From contig JAGFJD010000512.1 of assembly GCA_024102975.1 (NCBI GenBank), forward strand, positions 1 to 39,671: a DNA stretch of 39,671 nt, given 5' to 3'. The notes beneath the pieces are model-generated. The model worked only from the letters and a program-made list of their open reading frames with translations. It had not been told where the DNA came from and did no database searches. Below are positions 17,410 to 25,025 of the stretch, in pieces (the stretch's first letter is position 1; every line of letters begins with the position of its first letter). The position numbers and the translations under genes are program-made. Origin of the DNA: Phaeodactylibacter sp. Lineage in GTDB: Bacteria > Bacteroidota > Bacteroidia > Chitinophagales > Saprospiraceae.

Positions 17410-17718
17410 TCATGTTTTTGAATTATTATACTGGCGAACGCGTGGTTTTGTCAGGAGCAAAACCAGCGATGCCAGTATATACTGACCTGGCGGGTTTTGT
17501 AGTCGACAAAACCTGCCGTGCGTCAGTATAATCAACTTATACGTTAAAAACAGAGGGATCAGTGTAAAGAACCCCCAGCTGTTTTTAGCAATACTGTATA
17601 TTACAATTCCCATCAGAAATCCGATCAATACAGCATTGGTTATGGAAGTTGATTTCATTTTTTTTGCTTCCTGTGACAATTCCTGGCCTGTTAATTCTGT
17701 TGGTTTTTTCTGTTTCAT
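17410..17718 (-). CDS. Small two-helix membrane protein with repeat-encoded C-terminus
   Basis: The product is 102 aa from the ATG at 17718 (MKQKKPTELT); a longer frame would include the tail of the HsdM remnant. A charged helix at 10-22 (GQELSQEAKKMKS) is followed by two hydrophobic segments at about 28-44 and 48-63 separated by KNSWG. From about residue 63 onward the protein is encoded by a 106-bp palindromic repeat that also occurs at 28726. The tail (HGRFCRLQNPPGQYILASLV and beyond) is therefore repeat sequence, not native protein. I infer that the element truncated or replaced the original 3' end. The gene resembles small Bacteroidota membrane proteins with the same N-terminal pattern, but no function is known to me. 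Confidence 0.55.
   Translation of the reverse strand: MKQKKPTELTGQELSQEAKKMKSTSITNAVLIGFLMGIVIYSIAKNSWGFFTLIPLFLTYKLIILTHGRFCRLQNPPGQYILASLVLLLTKPRVRQYNNSKT
17425..17530. repeat. Palindromic double-hairpin repeat, copy 1
   Basis: This 106-bp sequence recurs at 28726-28831 with a single mismatch (T at 17488, C at 28789). It contains two adjacent nested hairpins. The first has outer arms ATACTGGC/GCCAGTAT and inner arms GGTTTTG/CAAAACC. The second has outer arms ATACTGAC/GTCAGTAT and inner arms GGTTTTGT/ACAAAACC. Here the whole is bounded by ATTATACTG and CAGTATAAT. It overlaps the 3' end of the small membrane-protein gene. It looks like a REP/BIME-like or MITE-like mobile repeat. Confidence 0.9.
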
Positions 17719-17729
17719 TTTTTTGATGG

Positions 17730-17918
17730 TTAAACTTTGGTTGAAGGGTGTTGGTTCTTCCATCCCCCATCTTTGGTATCATCCAGCAGGACGTCGAGCC
17801 TCAGCAGTACCATAATAGGCAGGATGACATCGCGGTATTTGCCGTGCGCATGTACATCTTGCAGGCAGTTGTCCGCGATTGACCAGATGAAGGAGACGAG
17901 TTCATTGTGCTTTGTAGA
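17730..17918 (-). pseudogene. hsdM: HsdM N-terminal remnant (type I restriction-modification methylase)
   Basis: Translated on the minus strand from 17918, this stretch reads KHNELVSFIWSIADNCLQ, then DVHAHGKYRDVILPIMVLLR, then LDVLLDDTKD. That is the highly conserved start of type I N6-adenine methylases (HsdM). There is no start codon: a TAA lies directly before it at 17921-17919. After about 50 residues the similarity ends and the frame stops at 17730, so more than 400 residues and the catalytic NPPF region are missing. HsdR and HsdS are absent. This is a scar of a lost restriction system. Confidence 0.8.
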
Positions 17919-17981
17919 TTAGATTAATATTGCTATTTTTCATCTTTTGATGGCAATTATAAACACTTAAAACAATCATCG

Positions 17982-18770
17982 ATGAAAAACAAAACAACTG
18001 CGGCGGTGTTGGCATTCTTTCTCGGAGCTATAGGAGGGCATAGGTTTTATTTAGGCCAAATAGGGTTGGGCATAATCTACTTAATATTTTGCTGGACATT
18101 TATACCCGCTTTCATAGCATTCATTGATTTCATTGCTTTCCTCGTAATGAGCGAGGATAGTTTTAACATGAAGTACAACAAGAGTTACCTGCTCATGCGC
18201 CAACAGCAGCAGCCAACGGTTGTCATTCACAATACAAATCACGCAGGACAATTTGCCCCAAATCCGATGCCTGGCCAAAACGAATCTTTTGCTTCCGTTC
18301 AGAATGCTTCCATGCAGGAAGGAAAAACGCCAAAAACAGATCCGTTTGAAAAAGCAGGAGACGAAAAATACAAGGAATACGATTTCGACGGAGCTATTAA
18401 GGACTACCTTAAATCCTTGAACGTCCGGCCTGATAACCAGGAGGTGCATTTCAAACTTGGTTGCCTTTATTCCATCCTGGAGCAAACAGAACATTCTTTG
18501 TTTCACTTAGCAAAGGCCGTAGAAAAGGGCTTTTATGATTTTGAAAAAATCAAAACCCACGATCATCTGTCCTTTTTGAGATCTCAACCGGCATATGAGG
18601 ATTTTACGAATAACGGATATAAACTGGTTAAGGCGATTGAAACGGGAAGCGGGCTTGATTTGTCAGATGCTGTGATTACTCAAATCGAAAAATTAGCTAA
18701 AATGAGAGATCAGAGCATTATTAATGACGAAGAATTTCAGTCCCAAAAATCGAGATTGTTAAAGCACTGA
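17982..18770 (+). CDS. TM2-domain protein with TPR-like region and SHOCT-type tail
   Basis: The product is 262 aa. Residues 1-62 are a TM2 domain: two helices with the LGxxGxHRFYLGQ motif (FFLGAIGGHRFYLGQIGLGI) and a following helix with conserved aspartate (FIDFIAFLVM). A polar linker (75-115) follows, then helical repeats of TPR type (AGDEKYKEYDFDGAIKDYLK, PDNQEVHFKLGCLYSILEQT). The C-terminus, IEKLAKMRDQSIINDEEFQS and on, fits the short SHOCT motif. The protein is membrane-anchored with a cytoplasmic repeat domain. Function is unknown; it may organise proteins at the membrane. Its GC content is visibly lower than that of the following genes. Confidence 0.85.
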   Translation: MKNKTTAAVLAFFLGAIGGHRFYLGQIGLGIIYLIFCWTFIPAFIAFIDFIAFLVMSEDSFNMKYNKSYLLMRQQQQPTVVIHNTNHAGQFAPNPMPGQNESFASVQNASMQEGKTPKTDPFEKAGDEKYKEYDFDGAIKDYLKSLNVRPDNQEVHFKLGCLYSILEQTEHSLFHLAKAVEKGFYDFEKIKTHDHLSFLRSQPAYEDFTNNGYKLVKAIETGSGLDLSDAVITQIEKLAKMRDQSIINDEEFQSQKSRLLKH

Positions 18771-18775
18771 TTTTC

Positions 18776-18948
18776 GTGCCTCAAGGCAAACTCCTGCTGC
18801 TCCTGTTCGCCTTTGCCTTTGCTGGCCCGTCTTACGCCGTACAACCGCCCGCGCCCCACCGGGCCGCCCTCATCGTCGCCGTCGGCAACTATCCGGCTGC
18901 CTCCGGCTGGCCCGCCCTCTCCTCCGCCAACGACGCCCGGCCGCTGGC
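18776..18948 (+). pseudogene. Caspase (peptidase C14) N-terminal fragment
   Basis: A GTG start 5 nt after the previous stop opens a secretory signal (GKLLLLLFAFAFAGPSYAVQ). This runs into HRAALIVAVGNYPAASGWPA and LSSANDARPL, the first strand and 'N-D-A' segment of a caspase-like peptidase. The caspase frame is then lost near 18945, well before the catalytic His and Cys, and merges into metalloprotease-related sequence in another frame. An internal deletion or recombination probably joined two broken genes. An intact caspase gene lies about 1.5 kb downstream. Confidence 0.7.
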
Positions 18949-18951
18949 GGA

Positions 18952-19858
18952 GTGGAGGAAACATTTAATCCCGAGCCGGCGGAAGATGCCGGGTCGGCTA
19001 CCCCGGAAGCGGCGGTTGAATTTCGGAGTCAGCCGGAAGAAGAGCCTAAACGAGGAATGCTGACAAGAAGGCGGCCCCGGGATTTTTCTTCGGCCGCCGA
19101 CCAGGTTCTGGAAAACCTCTTCGCCGCTTATGGCAACCGGCGACAGCCCCGGCCCCGCCTCGAAGTGGTGCAGGACAACCTGGGTCCCCGCTACCGGGAA
19201 TCGGCCCGTACGATCGTGCTCGACCGGCGCTCCCTGCAGGTATGCCGCACTTTCGGAAGCGACTCCCTGAGCGCCCTGGCTTTCATCATCGGCCATGAGC
19301 TGGCCCACTTTTTCCAGGAGGAGGTGGGGGGCAGGAACGGCGAATTCTCTTACCTGGCGTACGATAAAAACCAGCGCAGCAACCCGGAGAAGGAACGCCT
19401 GGCCGACATCCAGGGCCTCTTCAACGCCTATCTGGCCGGTTACCGTTCCACCGCCATCCTTCCCGAATTGATCGCCAGGCTGTACGACGCTTACCAACTT
19501 CCCGGCCATTTGAAGGGGTACCTTACCCTGGAAGAGCGCCAGCAGTCTGCTCTGCCGCCGTCCTGGCTACTGTCGACACCCTGTCCCAACTCTACGAAGT
19601 TTCCAATGCCCTGGCGGCTCTTGGCCATTACCAGCTGGCGACCGCCGGCTACCGTTACATCCTGCAATACTACCCCGGAAGGGAGATTTACGGCAACCTG
19701 GGTGCCAATGCCGCCCTGTATGCCATGTTTTGTTCACGAAAAAGCCCGGACACCTACCTGTATCCCCTGGAGATCGACCCGGACAGCCGCCTGAAAAGGC
19801 CCCGGGCGCGGGGCGGAGAAGGTATTATGAGTTCGGGGATTACTACTGACCGGCATCA
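18952..19858 (+). pseudogene. Broken secreted-type HExxH metalloprotease (frameshifted, no proper start)
   Basis: The first frame encodes a zinc-protease region: RRSLQVCRTFGSDSLSALAF, IIGHELAHFFQEE (HExxH) and the downstream glutamate candidate in KERLADIQGLFNAYLAGYRS. Near 19551, after LEERQQSA, the meaningful frame shifts: the next frame continues as AVLATVDTLSQLYEVSNALA, ALGHYQLATAGYRYILQYYP and LYPLEIDPDSRLKRPRARG. One base lost or two gained would explain it. The 5' part is fused to the caspase fragment without a natural start, and the 3' end runs into the gap before the Uma2 gene. It is a decayed gene. Confidence 0.75.
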
Positions 19859-20425
19859 GCCCAGCAATTCCCTTACGGAAACAGGCTTTGGCAAAGCCGG
19901 GCTTGCCACCTGCTCATTAACCTGGAAAGTTTTGATGTTTAAATATTCTTCTCCGGAAGGTTCAGTGTAAACGATAATCCGGTCTGTCTTGAGGTCGATA
20001 ATCCAATACTCTGGAATACTGTCGGAGGCGTATTCCGGCATTTTCACTTCCCGGTCATAGTCAAGCGAACTGTCGGCAAGCTCGATGATCAGTATCACCT
20101 CTTCCGCTTTCGGGTGGGCAACCGTGTAAAAATCGCGCCGGGGTTTCAGGATGGAAATGTCGGGTTCCGGCTCCGAGAAATCATTCAGCTGCACCGGATT
20201 TTGGGACCGGACGATAGCCGATTCTCCGAACAGGAACGTAAAAATCCTTACAAACCGGTCAAGGTTGCCGGCATGTTTGGGGCCAATTGGGCTGATTTTA
20301 ATAATTTCTCCATGGATTAATTCTACCCGGTCATTTTCCTGCAAAATGCCGGCTTCTGCCAAACGGTGGTATTCTTCCACTGAAAAAAGGCGCTTGGGCG
20401 CCTGGACGGTTACGGATTGTGCCAT
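19856..20425 (-). CDS. Uma2-family (DUF820) putative PD-(D/E)xK nuclease
   Basis: The product is 189 aa, typical family length. Family features: FSVEEYHRLAEAGILQENDR and VELIHGEIIKISPIGPKHAG at the N-terminus, EPEPDISIL with D89, the ELADSS segment with E115, then YDREVKMPEYA and YWIIDLKTDRI. D89, E115 and K128 match the PD-(D/E)xK nuclease core. Uma2 proteins are abundant in cyanobacteria and in Bacteroidota but their roles are poorly known; many appear linked to mobile elements. It runs convergently against the protease remnant and downstream of the WD40-caspase gene. Confidence 0.9.
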   Translation of the reverse strand: MAQSVTVQAPKRLFSVEEYHRLAEAGILQENDRVELIHGEIIKISPIGPKHAGNLDRFVRIFTFLFGESAIVRSQNPVQLNDFSEPEPDISILKPRRDFYTVAHPKAEEVILIIELADSSLDYDREVKMPEYASDSIPEYWIIDLKTDRIIVYTEPSGEEYLNIKTFQVNEQVASPALPKPVSVRELLG

Positions 20426-20466
20426 AATTCCAATTTACGACTATTTCTATAACATCGCCATGCCAA

Positions 20467-23400
20467 TTAAGGATTTATTATGCGCAAGGCTTGTTCCAGC
20501 ATCTGCTCCACAAGGGCATCCAACTGCTCCGCCTGCCCTTCGGCCTTCATATCTCCCAGTGGCTGCCGCCCCCGGAACAGCCTGGCCCGGAGAAACACTT
20601 TATCCTTTTTCAGCTCGTAAAGCCCCTTGATGGAATAAGCATCCTGATACTCCGGCACGTCCACGTAAATGAGGCTGGCGCGGGCACCTTTGGCGGTGAT
20701 CTCCCGCAGGTAGTCTTCCAGGTGGCGGCCGAGGTTGAGCACGTCGTCGAAGGCGTTCACTTCCTGGAAGTTGTTGCGGATGAAGACGGGCTTTACCCGG
20801 GCTACCGGTATACGGACCTGCTCGTCGACCAGGCCGACGTCGAAGCTTTCGCCGCCCAGCGGGAAAGCCAGCATCGGCGTCTGTATGCCGCCGATGGCCT
20901 CGGCCAGCTCCGGCACCTTGTCGCGGGCGTACTGGAACAGGCTCATGACGTCGATGTACCGCCCTTCGCGCAGGGCCAGGCCGCTCATGCCCTGCAGCAG
21001 GCTGAAGGTGAGCAGCCCCTGGCCATATTTGCTGGCCTCGTAGCTCACTTTGTCAGCCGCGCTTCCGGATAGCACGAACACGCCGGTGCGCCCCTGCATG
21101 CGGTCGAGCGCCCGGATTTGGGACGGGTTGAGGCTCCGCGTTGCCGACAGCAGACTTTCCACTACCTTGCCGGAGTTGCAGGCGTCGAGCATCATGACCT
21201 GTTTCTGCGCCGGGATAGCGGTCAGCCATTGTGTGAACTCTTCGGTGGAAATGGCGTAGTTGCTGCGGATGGTGGGGTCGCTGAGGTCTTCGCTGGTTAT
21301 ATCTTTGGTGAGGTAGTAAAACTGCGCTTTTTCGCTGCTGCCATAGGCCAGGCCATGGCCGGAGAGGTAGAGGAGGAAAAGGTCTTCGGGGCGGGCCTGG
21401 CTGGCAATGTCCTGAAAAAAACGGGCGATATTCTCCTTGCTGGATACGGCGACGGCTGTTTTGCTGTCGGTGCTTAGCAGGTGCGCGTGGACGTTTTTCG
21501 GAGAGAACAGCGCTCCCCCGGCGGCAGCCAGCGCTGCGGCCATGTCGGCAGCATCCTTGTCGGGATACCGGAGGTCCAGCCGTTCGCCGGCGTAGTCGGC
21601 CGTGCCGATGGACAGGATAAACAAATGCGGATCTCTTGCCGGCTGAAAAGCGGGAAGGAAGCCAGCCTCTGCTTCCTTTTCCTGCCCCTTTTGGTTCAGG
21701 GGCAGGTAGGAAAGGGTGTAGGGCTGGCTCTTTAGCCACCCTTCGGAATTGTACGCCCGGATGGTAATTTCATTGGGCTTGCCCGTCAGGAGGTATTTCT
21801 CAAATTCAGAGAGGTTGATTTCCAGCTCGGCCCGCCGGCCGGGGTTGGCGTCTTCCAGGACTTCCTTTTTGTTGATGAACAGGCTCACCTTGCCCATCCC
21901 GCCGTTGCGTTCTTCCAGCCTGACGAGCAGCCGATCCCCCTCAATGTGGGCGCTTATTTTGGGATACAGCTCCAGCGCCCCCAGCACATCGACATCCCGG
22001 ATCACCCCTTCCTGCAGGCCGAGCAGGCGGGGCAGGAGCCCAGGTTCGTAATATCGTTCTTTCAACTGTTCCAGGTCGATCACTTCCAGCCCGAGCACGT
22101 AGTACAGCTGCCGCAGGGCGCCCGGCGAAGCGTCGAACAGGCCGGAAGTGGTAGTGACGACCCAGTCTTCCCGTCCCAGGGCGATCAGGGTAGCCAGTTC
22201 CACCCCGGTGTGCAGGTCCCAGATGCGGGCGGTCTTGTCGCGGCTGCCCGTCAGCAGAAAGCGCCCCTGGGGGGCCAGGCTGAGGGAGGTGACGCCGCTT
22301 TTATGCCCGAAAAAGCCGCGTGTCAGCAGGCCGGAGGCATCCAGCATCAGGGCCGAGCGTTCGTCGCCGGCCACCAGCATGTATAAGCCATCTTTGGTGA
22401 AGGCGATATCGTTGACAACATCTTCGAATACGCTGATGGTTTTTATTTCCTGCCCGTCGGGGCGCCAGAGCTTGACGAGGTTGTCCCAGGCGCTGGTGGC
22501 GAGGTACTGCCCATCAGAAGAGAAAGCGGTTGCGAAAAGGTCCAGCTCGTGGCCAGCGCAGGTGGCCAGGGAGTCGCCCCGGAGCGACCACAGGCGGGCC
22601 CGGGTATCGGCGCTGGCGGAGGCAAAGGTTTTTCCATCGGGCGCAAAGGCCAGGTCAGAGATCGAATAATCGTGCCCTTTTACACTTTGGAGCAGCGCCC
22701 CCTGCCTGTCTCGCCATTGGATGCTGCCGTTTCCATCTCCGGTGACGATGGTTTGCCCGTCCGGAGCCAGGGTAGCAGCCTCAATGGTGTCTTCCTCCGG
22801 AGTGGCCCACAATGGGTTGCCGGCCCCATCCCGGAATACCGCCCGCCCGCCCGCTGTAAGCAGGAACTGGCCGTTGCTGGAGAAATCCATATCTGTCACC
22901 GGCCCGTTGTGCCCGCTCAGCGCTTTGGTTTGCCCGAGAAGGGGCAGCCATGTGCGGGCCAGCCCATCGTCATGGCCGGTGAGAAAACTTTTGCCATCCG
23001 GAGCAAAAGCAACCGACAATACGGAATGAGCATATCCCTGAAAGCTTTGCAGCAGTTCGCCTTCCAACGACCAAAGGTGGGCGGCGGTATCCGGCCCGCT
23101 GCTCAGGATGGCCGCTCCGTCGGGCGAAAATACGGCATCGTTGAAGCAGGGCGCCTGAGAAATGGTACGGATTAGCTGGCCGGATGCGCTCCAAATTTTG
23201 ATGGTTCCGTCCGAGCTGCTGCTTAGTATTGTTTTTCCGTCTCTGGAAAAATCCACCGATGTTACCATCCGTTCGTGGGCGGTAATATCCCACGACTTAG
23301 CGCCCATTTGGTTCCAAAGCATGAGGCGGCCTTCCTCAGTGCCGGCGGCAATGAGCTGGGCATCCGGAGAAAAGGCCACAGCTTTGATCGCCTGGCTATC

Positions 23401-23988
23401 CTGCACGATTTGCCTGATGGTTTGCCCTTTATTGTCCAGCAAGACCAGCAGAGGGCCGGCGGCGGAAACGATGTACTGGCCGTCTCGCGAATAGGCCAGG
23501 TCATGGTAAAAGGCCGAATAAGCAGGCAGGGCCTGCACCAGGCGGCCCCGGAGGTCCCACATGAAAGCCTGCCCGTCCATCCCGCCGGTGACGAAGCGCT
23601 GCCCATCCGGCGAGAAGGCCAGGCAGCGCACCCAGCCCAGGTGGCTTTGGTAGGTGTGGAGGGGCTGACCCTGGAGGTTCCACAGAACGGCGGTGGCGTC
23701 GTCGCCGGCAGTGATGATGTACTGGCCGTCCGGGGAGAAGGCGGCGTCAAATATGTAGTTTGTATGTTTGCTGAAGGTTGCCAGTTCCTGCCCTTGCCGG
23801 TTCCAGAGTTTGGCGATGCGGTCCAGCCCGGCGGTCAGCACGTACTGCCCGTCCGGGGAAAAGGCGACGGTGACGACGTCATCAGAATGGCCGACGGGGA
23901 TGGTAAGTTCGGGGATTTGGGCGGGAGTATGAGAGGCAGCCGAAAGCAGGCAGCATAGTACCGCGATTCTGGAAATCAGGTTCTGCAC
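20467..23988 (-). CDS. WD40-repeat protein with C-terminal caspase (C14) domain
   Basis: The product is 1173 aa, started by GTG at 23988, which is needed for the signal peptide (SRIAVLCCLLSAASHTPAQ). About fourteen WD40 repeats follow, with the recurring pattern 'VAFSPDGQYVLTAG...AKLWN' over residues 30-610, probably two propellers. After a linker comes a caspase-like peptidase (about 775-985): FLLYLSGHGLAYG gives H878 and VMMLDACNSGKVV gives C937, the catalytic dyad. The C-terminal 185 residues are unassigned. Secreted WD40-caspases are frequent in Saprospiria-type genomes; programmed-death or sensing roles are proposed but unproven. It is intact, in contrast to the broken caspase next to it. 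Confidence 0.93.
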   Translation of the reverse strand: MQNLISRIAVLCCLLSAASHTPAQIPELTIPVGHSDDVVTVAFSPDGQYVLTAGLDRIAKLWNRQGQELATFSKHTNYIFDAAFSPDGQYIITAGDDATAVLWNLQGQPLHTYQSHLGWVRCLAFSPDGQRFVTGGMDGQAFMWDLRGRLVQALPAYSAFYHDLAYSRDGQYIVSAAGPLLVLLDNKGQTIRQIVQDSQAIKAVAFSPDAQLIAAGTEEGRLMLWNQMGAKSWDITAHERMVTSVDFSRDGKTILSSSSDGTIKIWSASGQLIRTISQAPCFNDAVFSPDGAAILSSGPDTAAHLWSLEGELLQSFQGYAHSVLSVAFAPDGKSFLTGHDDGLARTWLPLLGQTKALSGHNGPVTDMDFSSNGQFLLTAGGRAVFRDGAGNPLWATPEEDTIEAATLAPDGQTIVTGDGNGSIQWRDRQGALLQSVKGHDYSISDLAFAPDGKTFASASADTRARLWSLRGDSLATCAGHELDLFATAFSSDGQYLATSAWDNLVKLWRPDGQEIKTISVFEDVVNDIAFTKDGLYMLVAGDERSALMLDASGLLTRGFFGHKSGVTSLSLAPQGRFLLTGSRDKTARIWDLHTGVELATLIALGREDWVVTTTSGLFDASPGALRQLYYVLGLEVIDLEQLKERYYEPGLLPRLLGLQEGVIRDVDVLGALELYPKISAHIEGDRLLVRLEERNGGMGKVSLFINKKEVLEDANPGRRAELEINLSEFEKYLLTGKPNEITIRAYNSEGWLKSQPYTLSYLPLNQKGQEKEAEAGFLPAFQPARDPHLFILSIGTADYAGERLDLRYPDKDAADMAAALAAAGGALFSPKNVHAHLLSTDSKTAVAVSSKENIARFFQDIASQARPEDLFLLYLSGHGLAYGSSEKAQFYYLTKDITSEDLSDPTIRSNYAISTEEFTQWLTAIPAQKQVMMLDACNSGKVVESLLSATRSLNPSQIRALDRMQGRTGVFVLSGSAADKVSYEASKYGQGLLTFSLLQGMSGLALREGRYIDVMSLFQYARDKVPELAEAIGGIQTPMLAFPLGGESFDVGLVDEQVRIPVARVKPVFIRNNFQEVNAFDDVLNLGRHLEDYLREITAKGARASLIYVDVPEYQDAYSIKGLYELKKDKVFLRARLFRGRQPLGDMKAEGQAEQLDALVEQMLEQALRIINP

Positions 23989-24010
23989 GTTTGGTGGATT
24001 TGGCTGCTGC

Positions 24011-24018
24011 TAAAGATA
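24011..24018 (-). promoter_or_regulatory. Possible -7 element for the WD40-caspase gene
   Basis: On the minus strand TATCTTTA (24018-24011) matches TAnnTTTG except for the last base and lies 22 nt upstream of the GTG start. No correctly spaced TTTG is visible. It is a weak candidate. Confidence 0.3.
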
Positions 24019-24043
24019 CGAAAATCCTGGCCAAATTATTGTC

Positions 24044-24074
24044 GATGTGCGATGTGCGATTTTTGATGTGCGAT
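24044..24074. repeat. Short direct repeats of GATGTGCGAT
   Basis: The decamer GATGTGCGAT occurs three times: two overlapping copies at 24044-24060 and one at 24065-24074. They lie in the 375-nt gap (23989-24363) between the WD40-caspase gene and the small secreted-protein gene. Apart from these repeats, the 24302-24347 hairpin and a weak promoter I see nothing in this gap. Confidence 0.7.
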
Positions 24075-24301
24075 TTGCCCTGGAAATGCCGTACAGCCAG
24101 CGCGGGCTAGTCAAAAATTTTAACCGGCTGGTAGAGACGGCCAAAGATTGCTCGCCATATATCTGATTGAAAATCAAAAATTTAATTTCTACTGAATCTG
24201 CTTTTGACGTAGGACAGGTTTGGCTGAGAGCCGGTGCAACTGTCCCGGAAATTGTCTCGAAAAAACGGTAACTTTGCTGATAGCCACACTGTTGGGCACC
24301 C

Positions 24302-24347
24302 CCGGCTAGTGGCCAGGCGAACTTTAAGTCGCCTGGCCACTAGCCGG
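24302..24347. repeat. Perfect 19-bp inverted repeat hairpin
   Basis: The arms 24302-24320 and 24329-24347 are exact reverse complements with an 8-nt loop (ACTTTAAG). A T-tract follows on the plus strand (CCTTTTTC from 24350), giving a terminator-like shape in that direction, although no plus-strand gene precedes it. On the minus strand it lies 17 nt past the stop of the gene at 24364-24831 and could end that transcript as a stem without U-tract. It may instead be a palindromic repeat unit. Confidence 0.7.
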
Positions 24348-24363
24348 AGCCTTTTTCGGTTCC

Positions 24364-24831
24364 TCACCGATGCCCCCTCGACGCATAAACTCCCTGCCCG
24401 CCCTCGAAAAAAAACCTGCCGCCGTCCTGCATCAACAGGTTTCCGGAATTTCCGGCAATGGCTTCCTGTGCGGGATGGGCGACGGATAATACTCCCGAGT
24501 TGTCGATCTTTCCGATAAGCAGGATGCCGGTGTTGTAGGTGCTGTTGCCGTCAACAGACAGTTGGCCGCCCGTTTTTATGCTAAGGCGGGCACCGCCTTC
24601 CACCTCCAGGTGAGCGATGGGCGGCACGGCGGCACTGACCATGGGGTAATTGCTATGCCAGAGATGGGGGATCAGCACGTTGTCATCCCAGCCGGGTACG
24701 CGCTGTTTGCTCCAGTTGCGGGCCTCCAGCCAGTCAGTTTCGCGGCCGGGCGTTCCGCCGATCCAGGTATTTTGGGCAAAGGCAGTAAAGCTGAACAAGG
24801 CAAGGCAAGAGATCAGGATGATATTTTTCAT
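24364..24831 (-). CDS. Small secreted protein with adhesin-like N-terminal module
   Basis: The product is 155 aa. The signal peptide is 1-19 (LALFSFTAFAQ). The mature part starts TWIGGTPGRETDWLEARNWS, followed by short beta-strand repeats: HLEVEGGARLSIKTGGQLSV and IDNSGVLSVAHPAQEAIAG, typical of a right-handed beta-helix. Similar modules open large Bacteroidota surface proteins, so this may be a free-standing module or the remaining N-terminus of a longer protein. No sorting domain is present. The function is unknown. Confidence 0.75.
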   Translation of the reverse strand: MKNIILISCLALFSFTAFAQNTWIGGTPGRETDWLEARNWSKQRVPGWDDNVLIPHLWHSNYPMVSAAVPPIAHLEVEGGARLSIKTGGQLSVDGNSTYNTGILLIGKIDNSGVLSVAHPAQEAIAGNSGNLLMQDGGRFFFEGGQGVYASRGHR

Positions 24832-25025
24832 GATAATTGGTTTATGTTGGCTAATAGGTTTGCCGTATACATTTGATGAAGGAGAAAAGGGTTACCCGCT
24901 CACAAAAAATTGCCGGATATTTGTTGCCAACAGCTAACTGAGGCTGGCCGTTTACGCAATTGGGCTGGCATTGCCGGGGGATAATTGACATATTGCAGCT
25001 ATTCCAAAGATCAAATGAAAACACC

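Noticed and set aside
17425..17530. Integron attC site
   Set aside because: The inner arms GGTTTTG/CAAAACC do not fit the GTTRRRY/RYYYAAC core sites, and no integrase or cassette array is present.
17730..17918. A working restriction-modification system
   Set aside because: Only the first 50 residues of HsdM remain, with no start codon, no catalytic region and no HsdR or HsdS.
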